Origin: Halarcobacter bivalviorum | Lineage (GTDB): Bacteria > Campylobacterota > Campylobacteria > Campylobacterales > Arcobacteraceae | Direction: 5' to 3' | DNA length: 64,000 nucleotides | NCBI RefSeq assembly: GCF_003346815.1 | Contig: NZ_CP031217.1 | Coordinates: forward strand, 2,170,001-2,234,000 | In this document: positions 1-9,324 of the stretch, one piece after another | How the letters are laid out: every line of letters begins with the position of its first letter | Position numbering within the stretch: the stretch's first letter is position 1 | The notes under the pieces: generated by a model | Database searches by the model: none | What the model was told of the DNA's origin: nothing | What the model saw: the letters and a program-made list of their open reading frames with translations, nothing else | Made by a program: the position numbers and the translations under genes

Positions 1-1244
1 TAGTAAGACATGAAGATACATCATCTGAAGTTTTTAAAGAGATGTGGCACACAATAAAAATTGAGAAAAAACCTTGGTATGGGAAAATAAAAAATAAGAA
101 AAAAGATGGTGGTTCTTATTATGTTAAAACAGTAATTAATCCTATTTTAGATGAAGATGGAAATATTTTAGAGTTTATTGCTGTTCGTTCTGATATTACA
201 GAACTTGAAGAGACTAAGCTAAAACTAGAAGATGCTTATAAAGTAACTGCTGAGAAATATACCCATGCCTCTTCTTTATCAAGAATTTATGAAGATGCCT
301 TTGACAAAAGTAGTATTATTATAAGAGTTACAAGTGATATGAAAATAAAATATGTAAATGACATGTTTTGTGAGCTTACAGGTTACTCAAAAGAGGAGTT
401 AATTGGTGAATCTTATTGGACAATTAAACATCCAAAAACTCAAAAAAACCTTCTTGAAAAAGCCTTTATCTCGGCAAGAGAAGATGGTATTTGGAAAGGG
501 CAATTAAAAGGGATTACAAAAGATAAAAAAGATATTCATTATATTTCTACTATTGTTAGTATAAAAGATATAAATAACAATCTAATTGAATACCTTGGAA
601 TTAGATTAGATATTACAAAAGTAATTGCTTTACATGAAGAGTTAGAAGAGACTCAAAGAGAGATAATCTATACAATGGGTGAAATTGGAGAAACAAGGTC
701 AAAAGAGACAGGTTTCCATGTAAAAAGAGTAGCAGAATACTCTAAACTTTTAGCTTTAAAATATGGTTTAAGTGAGAGTGAAGCAGAGACTTTAAGATTA
801 GCAAGTCCTATGCATGATATTGGAAAAGTAGGTATTCCTGATTCTATTTTAAACAAGCCAGGAAAACTAACAATTGAAGAGTATGATAAGATGAAAGAGC
901 ATACTCAAATAGGATATGAACTTCTTAAAAATTCAACTAGAGATATCTTAAAAGCTTCAGCTATTGTTGCTTATGAACACCATGAGAAATGGGACGGAAG
1001 TGGTTATCCTAGAGGTTTAAGTGGTGAAAATATTCATATCTTTGGAAGAATAACAGCTATTTGTGATGTTTTTGATGCTTTAGCACATGAAAGACCTTAT
1101 AAAAAAGCTTGGGAACTAGATAGAATTATTGCTCTATTTAAAGAAGAGAGAGCTAAACATTTTGACCCTACTTTAATTGATTTATTCTTAGAAAACTTAG
1201 ATGAGTTTTTAGAAATTCAAAATGCTTATGAAGGAAGATTTTAA
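1..1244 (+). CDS. PAS/HD-GYP domain protein (5' truncated by window edge)
   Basis: Probable cyclic-di-GMP phosphodiesterase that lowers c-di-GMP in response to a PAS-sensed signal. The open frame runs in from position 3 without a start, so the gene begins upstream. Visible parts are the end of one PAS domain, ending in a typical SDITELEE linker, a second complete PAS domain (about positions 280-630), a short coiled linker, and a C-terminal HD-GYP domain with the HD pair in MHDIGK, the HHEKWDGSGYP motif and the later ICDVFDAL motif. No membrane segment is visible in the part present. It converges on the AraC gene across a short hairpin. The HD-GYP assignment is firm; the signal is unknown. Confidence 0.9.
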   Translation, partial: VRHEDTSSEVFKEMWHTIKIEKKPWYGKIKNKKKDGGSYYVKTVINPILDEDGNILEFIAVRSDITELEETKLKLEDAYKVTAEKYTHASSLSRIYEDAFDKSSIIIRVTSDMKIKYVNDMFCELTGYSKEELIGESYWTIKHPKTQKNLLEKAFISAREDGIWKGQLKGITKDKKDIHYISTIVSIKDINNNLIEYLGIRLDITKVIALHEELEETQREIIYTMGEIGETRSKETGFHVKRVAEYSKLLALKYGLSESEAETLRLASPMHDIGKVGIPDSILNKPGKLTIEEYDKMKEHTQIGYELLKNSTRDILKASAIVAYEHHEKWDGSGYPRGLSGENIHIFGRITAICDVFDALAHERPYKKAWELDRIIALFKEERAKHFDPTLIDLFLENLDEFLEIQNAYEGRF

Positions 1245-1250
1245 TTTAAT

Positions 1251-1273
1251 AAAGCTAAGAAACTCTTAGCTTT
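1251..1273. terminator. Bidirectional hairpin between convergent genes
   Basis: A perfect 10-bp stem (AAAGCTAAGA / TCTTAGCTTT) with loop AAC lies between the stop of the HD-GYP gene and the stop of the AraC gene. The arms end in A and T runs, so it could terminate in both directions, but the T tracts outside the stem are short. Confidence 0.5.
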
Positions 1274-2249
1274 AATAATACTTCCTTTTTTTGATTAAAT
1301 CTTTAGGAAGAACTCCATAATGCCTAAAAAAAGCAGTAGAAAAACTTTGTTGATACTTATATCCTACTAAATTTGAAACTTCTGCAATATTATATTCCCC
1401 ACTACTCAATAAAATTTTTGCTTTATCCATTCTAGTTTTTAAAACTAAAGCCCCAGGTGTTGTATCAAATAATTCTTTAAAGCCAAGCTTTAGTTTAAAC
1501 TCATTTATTGCTACTTTTTTACAAAGTTGTTCTAAAGTATAAAAAGCATCTGCTTTTTCTATTAACTCTTTTGCTTTATATAAAGCTATTCTATCTTCGT
1601 GATTTATTTTTGAACATCCACAAGTGCATAAATTATTATGTTCATTTACAATAGTAGTTAACTCTTCATATATTAATTCAAAAACTTTACTTTGTGTATA
1701 CAAATCATTTAATTCTCCCTCAAAAGGGGAATTGTATAATTCCTTTGCAAGAGAAACAACCTTATAATTTTCAAACCTTTTTTCAAAATCTGTTGAGATA
1801 TTATTCTCATAGTTACTAAATAATTCATCTCTATTCTCAATTTTATTTAAAAAGTATTTTTCTAAAAATTCATCCCTTAAAATTAGACATAAATTACTAC
1901 TTTTAGAATTCTTATCAAAATTCATAACAGAATCATATTTATTTACATATTTAGTAATTACACTATTCTTTCTCACATTTAATGCACTTTTATTACTTTT
2001 ATCAAAATATTTGAACTCTCCTTCTAAATTAATAATAATTGAAAGCCCTGAAACAAATGATTTTGAATTTAGTGTTAAACTCTCTTTTATATTGGTATTT
2101 GTTTTAAAAAGAAGAACATCTTTATTTATTATCTCTTTTGTACTTGAAAAACTTCCCATATTTTTTGGTAATTTAAAATTGATAGTTTCAGAATCATCTG
2201 TTTTAAGCATAAACTCATCAAAATTTTTTAAATCTACTTTATATGACAT
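1272..2249 (-). CDS. AraC-family regulator of iron/siderophore uptake (PchR/YbtA-like)
   Basis: Transcription factor of 325 residues with a divergent N-terminal sensing half and a C-terminal AraC double helix-turn-helix (about residues 220-325, ending KDLIKKRKYY). I place the start at the second ATG, 2249, because AAGGG lies 6 bases before it; the upstream ATG at 2279 has no ribosome binding site. Residues C208, C210 and C212 with H217 form a Cys-x-Cys-x-Cys cluster at the junction of the two halves. It is divergent from a TonB-dependent receptor across a Fur box, the arrangement known for PchR and YbtA, which activate receptor genes when the cognate siderophore is bound. Regulation of the neighbouring uptake genes is inferred from position. 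Confidence 0.85.
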   Translation of the reverse strand: MSYKVDLKNFDEFMLKTDDSETINFKLPKNMGSFSSTKEIINKDVLLFKTNTNIKESLTLNSKSFVSGLSIIINLEGEFKYFDKSNKSALNVRKNSVITKYVNKYDSVMNFDKNSKSSNLCLILRDEFLEKYFLNKIENRDELFSNYENNISTDFEKRFENYKVVSLAKELYNSPFEGELNDLYTQSKVFELIYEELTTIVNEHNNLCTCGCSKINHEDRIALYKAKELIEKADAFYTLEQLCKKVAINEFKLKLGFKELFDTTPGALVLKTRMDKAKILLSSGEYNIAEVSNLVGYKYQQSFSTAFFRHYGVLPKDLIKKRKYY

Positions 2250-2304
2250 TAAATACCCTTTTATTAAAAAAAAATCCATATTTCTTAAAAATTGATTTGT
2301 TTTT

Positions 2305-2323
2305 AATTATGATTATCATTATA
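2305..2323. promoter_or_regulatory. Fur box
   Basis: AATTATGATTATCATTATA matches 15 of 19 positions of the classical Fur consensus GATAATGATAATCATTATC. It sits midway between the divergent AraC and TonB-receptor genes. Iron-dependent repression of both genes is the natural reading. Confidence 0.85.
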
Positions 2324-2325
2324 AT
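2318..2325. promoter_or_regulatory. Overlapping divergent -10 boxes
   Basis: TATAAT occurs on the plus strand at 2320-2325 and on the minus strand at 2318-2323, both overlapping the right end of the Fur box. The plus copy would give a leader of about 40 bases before the receptor start at 2370; the minus copy would serve the AraC gene. A further TATAAT at 2351-2356 is too close to the receptor start to be its promoter. Confidence 0.6.
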
Positions 2326-2369
2326 TCTAACATTTTAAAGCATAAGCTTTTATAATGAAGGACAAAATA

Positions 2370-4457
2370 ATGAAAATAAATAGAAAAATTATTCTACTTT
2401 CTTTAATTTGCAGTACATTTATCTATGCTGATAATAACTCAAATAAAAAAACTACTAGCTTAGATAGTATTACTGTTACAGCCAACAAAGTAGAAGAAAA
2501 TATAAAAGATGTTCCCCAAAGTATTACAGTTATGGATGAAACAATAATTGAAGAAAAAGGATTAAAAAATGTAATTGATATTATTAATCAAGTTCCAGGA
2601 ATGTATGCGGCTACAGATAATGGTACTTCTATAAATTTTAGAGGCTTAAATACTTCATTATTTACAAGAAATAATCCTGTAGTTATTTATATAAATGGTA
2701 TTCCTTCTTCAAATAAATTTGATTTTGACCCTTCTTTAGCAAATATTGAAAGAGTGGAGATTTTAAGAGGTCCTCAAAGTACTCTTTATGGAAAAGATGC
2801 AATTGGTGCAGTTATAAATATAATTACAAAAGAAGACTACGATTACTGGATGGGAGCAGTAAATTTTGAATTTGGTACAGATAAATATAATCTTACAAAA
2901 TTTAATATAAATGGCCCTCTAATTGAAAACAAACTTTTTTGGGGATTGAATGGAGAGTTAGAAAGAGATGATGGTTGGATTACAAATACTGCTTCTAATA
3001 TGGATGATAATGCAAACAGAAATAAAAAAAGAAAACTAAATACTTATTTTACATTTAAACCTACAGATAGATTAACAACTAAACTATCTATCTCTTCAAA
3101 TAAAGAAAATGTATATTGGCAAGATGGCTATGTTACTGATACACAAACAGCACTTAAAGATATAAAAAGAGATAAATATGATAATGAAGTTAGGTATGAT
3201 GATGAAACCTTTGAAGAGTATACAAACAACTCTCAAAGTATAACTCTTAAATATGCTTTTGATAATTTTGATCTTACATCAGTCTCTACACATAAAAAAT
3301 ATGAAACCGAAGCAGAGTTTGATGGAGACTATACAGATAACCCATTAAACAGAAATTTAATGTTTGACTATAAAGATACAAAAAGTTTAACACAAGAAAT
3401 TAGATTATCAAGTTCTTCAAGTGATTCTTTTAAATGGGTTACAGGATTATATTATGAGAATGAAGAAGAAAAATCATCTTTTTATGGAATGGATTTTGGA
3501 GCAATGAGACAAAATATTCCTTCTGTTTTAGATAATAATACTTATGCTTTATTTGGTCAAGTAATGATTCCCTTTGCAGAAGATTTTGAATTTACCCTAG
3601 GAGGAAGGTATCAAAAAATTAAGAAAAAAGCGGATATTGATGTTTTTATGTATCCTAAAACATCATCTCAACCAAATACTCCAATTGCAAGTTCAAAAGG
3701 AGATAAAACATGGACAGAGTTTATTCCAAAAGTTGCATTATCTTATAAAATAAATGATAATTGGTCTTCTTTCATCTCTTATTCAAAAGGTTATTTACCA
3801 GGAGGATTTAACTTTTATAATAACTCAAATAATATTAATGATGCACTTTTTGACCCACAAAAATCAACTAATTATGAAGTAGGTATTAAAGGAAATTTTG
3901 GGAATACAAATTTAATGCTATCAGCTTTTAGAATGGATATTACAGATATTCATATCTATAAGGTTGAAGGAGCAAGATGGCTTACAGACAATGCAAAAAA
4001 AGCTATTTCTCAAGGTATTGAATTAGAAGCTACTCATTTTTTAAATGATAATTGGGAATTAAATGCAAGTCTAGGTTTTATTGATGCAGAATATAAAGAT
4101 TATGATAATGGTACAGCAAAACTTGATGGACAAAAAATTCAACATACTCCAGAATATATGGCAAGAATAGGTCTTGCTTATTATGGAAATGATGGTTTCT
4201 ATGGACGAACTGATTTAAACTTCCAAGGAGAAACTGCTTATTTTAATAGTGATAGAAATATCATGGATAAAGCAAACTCATATTTCACAGCAAATTTGAA
4301 GCTTGGTTTTAAAATCAATAAGTGGGATATCTATGCTTATGGGAAAAATCTCTTTAATGAAGATTATATAAAAGCTTATAGTGGTGCTTATAACTTAGGA
4401 AGAGTTCACTTTGGAGATCCTAGAAAAATTGGAATTGGCTTTAAATATAGCTTTTAA
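2370..4457 (+). CDS. TonB-dependent siderophore receptor (FyuA-like)
   Basis: Outer-membrane ferric-siderophore receptor of 695 residues. The start at 2370 is chosen because GAAGGA lies 7 bases upstream and because it gives a clean signal peptide ending in STFIYA; the ATG at 2355 lies before that ribosome binding site. A TonB-box-like DSITVTA follows the signal peptide, then the plug domain with ERVEILRGPQSTLYG, then the beta-barrel, ending in an aromatic residue (KYSF) as outer-membrane barrels do. Motifs such as SKGYLPGGFN resemble the yersiniabactin/pesticin receptor FyuA. It heads an uptake gene run and has a Fur box upstream. The exact ligand cannot be read from the sequence. Confidence 0.9.
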   Translation: MKINRKIILLSLICSTFIYADNNSNKKTTSLDSITVTANKVEENIKDVPQSITVMDETIIEEKGLKNVIDIINQVPGMYAATDNGTSINFRGLNTSLFTRNNPVVIYINGIPSSNKFDFDPSLANIERVEILRGPQSTLYGKDAIGAVINIITKEDYDYWMGAVNFEFGTDKYNLTKFNINGPLIENKLFWGLNGELERDDGWITNTASNMDDNANRNKKRKLNTYFTFKPTDRLTTKLSISSNKENVYWQDGYVTDTQTALKDIKRDKYDNEVRYDDETFEEYTNNSQSITLKYAFDNFDLTSVSTHKKYETEAEFDGDYTDNPLNRNLMFDYKDTKSLTQEIRLSSSSSDSFKWVTGLYYENEEEKSSFYGMDFGAMRQNIPSVLDNNTYALFGQVMIPFAEDFEFTLGGRYQKIKKKADIDVFMYPKTSSQPNTPIASSKGDKTWTEFIPKVALSYKINDNWSSFISYSKGYLPGGFNFYNNSNNINDALFDPQKSTNYEVGIKGNFGNTNLMLSAFRMDITDIHIYKVEGARWLTDNAKKAISQGIELEATHFLNDNWELNASLGFIDAEYKDYDNGTAKLDGQKIQHTPEYMARIGLAYYGNDGFYGRTDLNFQGETAYFNSDRNIMDKANSYFTANLKLGFKINKWDIYAYGKNLFNEDYIKAYSGAYNLGRVHFGDPRKIGIGFKYSF

Positions 4458-4494
4458 TCAAAAAACACTTTTATAAAAACCCTTAAAAAAACAG

Positions 4495-4526
4495 GATAGA
4501 TATTGATAAAAACATCAATATCTATT
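4495..4526. repeat. Inverted repeat between receptor and ABC genes
   Basis: GATAGATATTGAT and ATCAATATCTATT form a 13-bp stem (one G-T pair) with a 6-base AAAAAC loop. No T tract follows, so it is not a standard terminator. It may be an RNA processing or stabilising hairpin, an attenuator that sets receptor expression above that of the transporter, or an operator. Confidence 0.55.
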
Positions 4527-4554
4527 CAGCTCAAAATAATCTTAGGAATTAATA

Positions 4555-6345
4555 ATGAAAAAACAAAAAGAAAAAAAATATGGTCTTTGGGCTATTATGA
4601 AACCTGTAATGTTTGAAATACGTTTAGCAATGCTTTTAGCAGCAATTGGAAGCTTATCTTTAATCACAACTCTTATAGTTTTATCTTTAACCTTATCAAA
4701 TATTATGCAAGATACTCCCTTAGAAATCTTTGGTATAAAACTTGACCTTGTAAATACAATTATATTATTAGCAATTATGACAGTTATCGCTTTTCTATCA
4801 AGATTTTATGCTTTTGTAGTTTCTCACTTAGGAGCATTTAGATTAGAGCAAATTTTACGTACTAATTTAGCCCAACACTTAGCAGAAGTTCCTTTAGGAT
4901 ACATTATTTCAAATGGTTCAGGAACACTTAAAAAAGTAATGCAAAATGATGTAAGAAGTCTACACACTTTTGTAGCAGACAGTGTTCCTATGATAGCAAA
5001 AAGTATAGTAGCCCCTTTTACAACCTTGATAGTACTTTTTATTATAGATTTTAGATTAGCTCTTGCTAGCATCTCTATTTTAATTCTTGGTTGGCTTACT
5101 ATGGCTTACGCTATGAGAGATTCAAAAGAGTTAAGAGAAAAATATGACCAAAGCCAAAATGATATAAATAAAGCAGTAATAGAATTTGCACAAGCTATGC
5201 CTGTAGTAAGAACTTTTGATGATGGAACAAGCTCTTTCAAACGATATAACAATGCACTTCATGCCTATAAAGAAAACTTAAATAATTGGATGAGAACAAG
5301 TGCAATTCCTGCAAAACTTGGAATGATAATATTAAGTCCTTTACCTACTCTTTTAGCAGTATTATTTACAGGAGTCATTCTTTTAAATAATGATTCAATG
5401 GAACTTTTTGCTTTAATTACTGCACTTTTTTTAAGTACAGGCATGGCTGATTCTATGATGCCAATAATGTGGCTTCAAAATTTCATTAAAAAATCTCAAG
5501 CCTCTGCATTAAAGATTCAAGAAATATTAGATATCCCTACTCTAAGTATTTCTAAAAATGGACAAACTCCAACAAGTTTTGATTTAGAGTTTAAAAATGT
5601 ATTTTTTAAATATGAAAATGTAGAAAAAAACTATGCTTTAGAAAATATAAACTTTAGAATAGAAAGTGGAAGTGTCACAGCTTTAGTAGGTCCAAGTGGT
5701 GCAGGAAAAAGTACTATCGCAAAACTTATTCCTAGATTTTGGGACGTAAATAAAGGAGAGATTTGTATAGGTGGAGTAAATATTAAAGAAATAGAACCAC
5801 AGATTTTAATGAACACAGTCTCTTTCGTATTTCAAGATACCTTTCTTTTTCAAGACACAATTTACAACAATATAAAAATGGCAAACCCAAAGGCAACAAA
5901 AGAAGAAGTAATAAAAGCAGCAAAAGCGGCACAAATACATGATTTCATAGAGAGTTTACCAAAAGGATATGAATCTAAAGCAGGAGATAGAGGAACAAAT
6001 CTTTCAGGAGGTCAAAAACAACGTATCACAATAGCCCGTGCTATTTTAAGAGATACTCCTATTATAGTACTTGATGAAGCAACCGCTTTTGCAGATCCAG
6101 AAAATGAAGAAGAGATAGTAAAAGCTTTGGCAAATTTAACTGTAAACAAAACAGTTATTATGATAGCTCACCGTCTTTCAACTATAAAAAATGCCGACCA
6201 AATAGTAGTATTTGACCAAGGAAAAATAAGTGAAATAGGTAAACACGAAGAGTTGTTAGAAAATAAAGGTATCTACAAAAAACTATGGGAAAACTATGAA
6301 AAAGCAAGTCAATGGAATTTAGAAAAAGGAAAAACAAATGAATAG
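4555..6345 (+). CDS. ABC transporter, fused permease-ATPase (YbtP-like)
   Basis: Inner-membrane half-transporter of 596 residues. The N-terminal six-helix exporter-type domain covers about residues 20-320, followed by an ATPase with Walker A GPSGAGKST (379-387), signature LSGGQ (483-487), Walker B IIVLDE (503-508) and the switch histidine in IAHRLST. The sequence after Walker B, ATAFADPENE, is to my memory characteristic of siderophore importers with exporter fold such as YbtP and IrtA, which form heterodimers to import ferric siderophores. AGGA lies 7 bases before the start. It overlaps the next ABC gene by 8 bases, consistent with a heterodimer. Import rather than export is inferred from the family and the receptor context. 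Confidence 0.87.
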   Translation: MKKQKEKKYGLWAIMKPVMFEIRLAMLLAAIGSLSLITTLIVLSLTLSNIMQDTPLEIFGIKLDLVNTIILLAIMTVIAFLSRFYAFVVSHLGAFRLEQILRTNLAQHLAEVPLGYIISNGSGTLKKVMQNDVRSLHTFVADSVPMIAKSIVAPFTTLIVLFIIDFRLALASISILILGWLTMAYAMRDSKELREKYDQSQNDINKAVIEFAQAMPVVRTFDDGTSSFKRYNNALHAYKENLNNWMRTSAIPAKLGMIILSPLPTLLAVLFTGVILLNNDSMELFALITALFLSTGMADSMMPIMWLQNFIKKSQASALKIQEILDIPTLSISKNGQTPTSFDLEFKNVFFKYENVEKNYALENINFRIESGSVTALVGPSGAGKSTIAKLIPRFWDVNKGEICIGGVNIKEIEPQILMNTVSFVFQDTFLFQDTIYNNIKMANPKATKEEVIKAAKAAQIHDFIESLPKGYESKAGDRGTNLSGGQKQRITIARAILRDTPIIVLDEATAFADPENEEEIVKALANLTVNKTVIMIAHRLSTIKNADQIVVFDQGKISEIGKHEELLENKGIYKKLWENYEKASQWNLEKGKTNE

Positions 6346-8116
6346 TGAAAAAGTATCTTCATTTAAAGAGTCTTATAAAACAACTCTAAATATTGCAGGC
6401 AAAAGTTCCAATTTAGTAAAAAGAAGTTTTTTATATTTTATTATTGCTTATATCTTTCAAGGTATAGCTTTTGCTCTTTTTTTCCCTCTTTTAAATAATA
6501 TTTTCCAAATAGAATTTAATTTAAAAGAGACTCTTTTTTGGCTTGGAGCAATTTGTATATTTAGTCTATGCTCTTTCTTTTTTCGATGGCTAGGTTCTAA
6601 TTTTCAATATTCAAAAGAGATTGTTCAAATAACCCATAACCTAAGAGTTAAACTTGGAGAAAAGATAAAAACTATGCCTCTTCAAAGCCTATATAGATAT
6701 AGAACAGGAGAATTAAACTCTATCTTAGCACAAAATGTTGATGAGTCAATTTTACATATGGGAATAGTTTCTGGAATGTTTTTTGAAGTAGCTATTGTGC
6801 CTCTTGTAATAATCATTGCAACATTTTTTATAGACCCAAGCATGGCAATAGCTCTTCTTATTGCTTTTCCTTTTGCAATTCCTATTTATAATTGGAGTAG
6901 AAAGAAAACAAAATGGGATAAAACAGAAGGAATAAAAGCCCACGCAAACCTTGAAGCAGATACTATTGAATATATTCAAGGTTTACCTATTTTAAGAGCA
7001 GTAAATCAAGTAGGTGAAAATGCACAGAACCTTCAAAAATCAATTGCTAATTTAAGAGAAGTACAAAAAAAAGGTCTTTTTGCTTCAACCTTTCCAATGA
7101 TTATAATGAATACTCTTATTGAGTTTCTATTTCTATTTATTCTTGTTTTAGGAAGTATATATATTACTAAAGGAGAGTTTAGTATAGGAGCTTTAATTGC
7201 CTTACTTATAATTTTAGGAAGATTATCTGAACCATTAGCAAACTTCTTAGCAGTAGCAAGTGTTTTAGATATTATGGAGGCTTCTTTTAAAAATATTCAA
7301 AAGCTTTTGGAAGTAAAAGAGTTTTTTGTAAAAGAGCCAAAACAAAGACCAAAAGAGTTTAATATTAATTTTGAAAATGTAGATTTTGCATATGAAGGAA
7401 ATACAAAAAATAGTTTAGAAAACTTAAGCCTTGAAATCAAAGACAAATCACTTACTGCAATAGTTGGTCCATCTGGAAGTGGTAAAACAACAATTACAAA
7501 ACTAATTATGAGATATGATGATCCACAAAAAGGAGTGGTTAAAATTGGTGGTGTAGATATTAGAAAAATGAAACAAACTACTTTAATGAGTTATATCTCT
7601 GTAGTATTTCAAGATGTCTATTTATTCGATGATACTATTTTAAATAATATTCGTATGGGAAAACCAAATGCAAGTGATGAAGAAGTATTAGTAGCTTCTA
7701 AAGCTGCATTTTGTCATGAGTTTGTTTCAAGACTTCCCCATGGATATGAAACAAAGGTTGGAGAAATTGGTGGAAGTTTAAGTGGAGGAGAACGTCAACG
7801 TATTTCTATAGTAAGAGCAATTTTAAAAGATGCACCTATTGTAATACTTGATGAACCTACCTCAGCACTAGACACCGAAAGTGAAGTAGCTGTTCAAAAT
7901 GCTTTAGACAAACTTATTAAAAATAAAACTGTAATTGTAATAGCCCATAGACTTTCTACTATTTCCCATGCAGATAATATTTTAGTAGTAGAAGATGGAC
8001 AAATAAAAGAGTATGGTACACACCAAGAACTAATTGAAAAAAAAGAGAAATATTATTCAATGTTTCAAGCTCAACAAAGAGTAAAAGAGTGGGATGTAAA
8101 GAGTAATATAGAATGA
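6338..8116 (+). CDS. ABC transporter, fused permease-ATPase (YbtQ-like)
   Basis: Second half of the presumed heterodimeric siderophore ABC importer, 592 residues. It has six predicted membrane helices in residues 25-310 and an ATPase domain with Walker A GPSGSGKTT (377-385), signature LSGGERQR, Walker B IVILDE followed by PTSALD, and the H-loop IAHRLST. AAGGA stands 7 bases before the ATG at 6338, inside the end of the upstream gene. The last bases overlap the next MFS gene by an ATGA junction. Fe release in the cytoplasm by known YbtPQ systems needs no periplasmic binding protein, and none is encoded here. Confidence 0.87.
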   Translation: MNSEKVSSFKESYKTTLNIAGKSSNLVKRSFLYFIIAYIFQGIAFALFFPLLNNIFQIEFNLKETLFWLGAICIFSLCSFFFRWLGSNFQYSKEIVQITHNLRVKLGEKIKTMPLQSLYRYRTGELNSILAQNVDESILHMGIVSGMFFEVAIVPLVIIIATFFIDPSMAIALLIAFPFAIPIYNWSRKKTKWDKTEGIKAHANLEADTIEYIQGLPILRAVNQVGENAQNLQKSIANLREVQKKGLFASTFPMIIMNTLIEFLFLFILVLGSIYITKGEFSIGALIALLIILGRLSEPLANFLAVASVLDIMEASFKNIQKLLEVKEFFVKEPKQRPKEFNINFENVDFAYEGNTKNSLENLSLEIKDKSLTAIVGPSGSGKTTITKLIMRYDDPQKGVVKIGGVDIRKMKQTTLMSYISVVFQDVYLFDDTILNNIRMGKPNASDEEVLVASKAAFCHEFVSRLPHGYETKVGEIGGSLSGGERQRISIVRAILKDAPIVILDEPTSALDTESEVAVQNALDKLIKNKTVIVIAHRLSTISHADNILVVEDGQIKEYGTHQELIEKKEKYYSMFQAQQRVKEWDVKSNIE

Positions 8117-9324
8117 AAAAGAAATTAACTTGGAATACTTTATTCTTATTATTTAGTCTTTATACAACTCAATTTCTAGGATTAGGCTTCTTTATAGAAG
8201 CCTTTATTGGAATTTTAAGGCAAAACGGAGTCTCTTTAGAAAATCTTGGTTTTATATATATGCTAGGTCTTTTTTGGGTATTTAGATTTTTGTGGGCTCC
8301 TTTTATTGATAAAATCTATTTTAAAAAAATAGGACATTATCGAGCTTGGATTCTTATTTTCCAATCATTAATGGTTCTTACACTTTTTTTTATAGCCTTA
8401 TTACATATAGATAGGAATCTACTTTTAATAATAGTTCTATCCATATTTTTTGCTTTTTTTGCAGCATCACAAAATATCGCTTTAGATGCCTTTGCTATTA
8501 AAATAACTTTTAAAAAAGAACGTTCTTTGATAAATGGAATTAAAGCTGCAGGTGGATTAATTGGAATGATTTTAGGTGGAGGATTTGGGTTAATTCTTTA
8601 TTCTAAAGTAGGTTGGCACTCTACTATGTTTGTGATGACTATTTTTACAGCAATATCTCTTATTCACATATTTTTTTATACAGAACCAAAGATGAAACAT
8701 GCAAACTTTGTTGAAAAAGTGGATTACAAACAATATCTTACCTTTTGGAAAACAAAAGAGAAAAAACTATGGTTTATTTTACTTTTCCTTTATCCAATAA
8801 CTATCTCCTCAGCATTTGGAATAACTACCCCTTTATTAGTTGATTTAAATTGGAGTTTAGACAAAATAGGTTTTGCTGTTCACATTGTAGGTTATGGAAT
8901 AGGTTTTTTAGCCTCATTTGCCACTTCATTTCTAATAAACAAATTTGGAAGAAAAATTATTCTGATAGTTGCAGCAATAGGACAAATAATTGGTATCTTA
9001 ATGCTATTTTTAATTTTCAAATATCATGAAAATGAATTCCTTGTTATGTTTGTTGTAGGATTTATATTTCTATTTTATACTCCTTCACAAGTATTAATGA
9101 CAACTTTAATGATGGATTTATCTTCAAATAAATCTCCTGCTTCACAATTTGCAATACAACATAGTATTTATATGTTTTCAGGAATTTTCTTTAGTTCAAT
9201 GTCTGTTTCCTTATCTGGTATTTTAGGATATGAAAAGATAATTCTAATTTGTGCCTTTATAGGCTTATTTTCAATCTATTTTTCAACAAAAATTGAAACT
9301 ATTATAAAAGGAGAAAAAAGATGA
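8113..9324 (+). CDS. MFS transporter, RhtX/FptX/YbtX-like
   Basis: Major facilitator superfamily protein of 403 residues with about 12 hydrophobic segments. The FRFLWAPFIDK motif in the first cytoplasmic loop resembles the AmpG-like branch of MFS that includes RhtX and FptX, single-subunit permeases for siderophores, and YbtX of the yersiniabactin locus. The start overlaps the stop of the upstream ABC gene by 4 bases. In this setting it would move a siderophore, or its remnant, across the inner membrane, but the direction and substrate are inferred only from neighbours. It has no visible extra domain. Confidence 0.75.
   Translation: MKKKLTWNTLFLLFSLYTTQFLGLGFFIEAFIGILRQNGVSLENLGFIYMLGLFWVFRFLWAPFIDKIYFKKIGHYRAWILIFQSLMVLTLFFIALLHIDRNLLLIIVLSIFFAFFAASQNIALDAFAIKITFKKERSLINGIKAAGGLIGMILGGGFGLILYSKVGWHSTMFVMTIFTAISLIHIFFYTEPKMKHANFVEKVDYKQYLTFWKTKEKKLWFILLFLYPITISSAFGITTPLLVDLNWSLDKIGFAVHIVGYGIGFLASFATSFLINKFGRKIILIVAAIGQIIGILMLFLIFKYHENEFLVMFVVGFIFLFYTPSQVLMTTLMMDLSSNKSPASQFAIQHSIYMFSGIFFSSMSVSLSGILGYEKIILICAFIGLFSIYFSTKIETIIKGEKR

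Noticed and set aside
2011-2295. Plus-strand open frame across the AraC gene
   Set aside because: It lies antisense within a clearly coding gene, has no ribosome binding site, and its translation resembles no protein.
4535-4546. 12-mer AATAATCTTAGG shared with the argB leader
   Set aside because: In this AT-rich sequence with a Shine-Dalgarno-like end, a shared 12-mer is weak evidence; the surrounding bases do not match.
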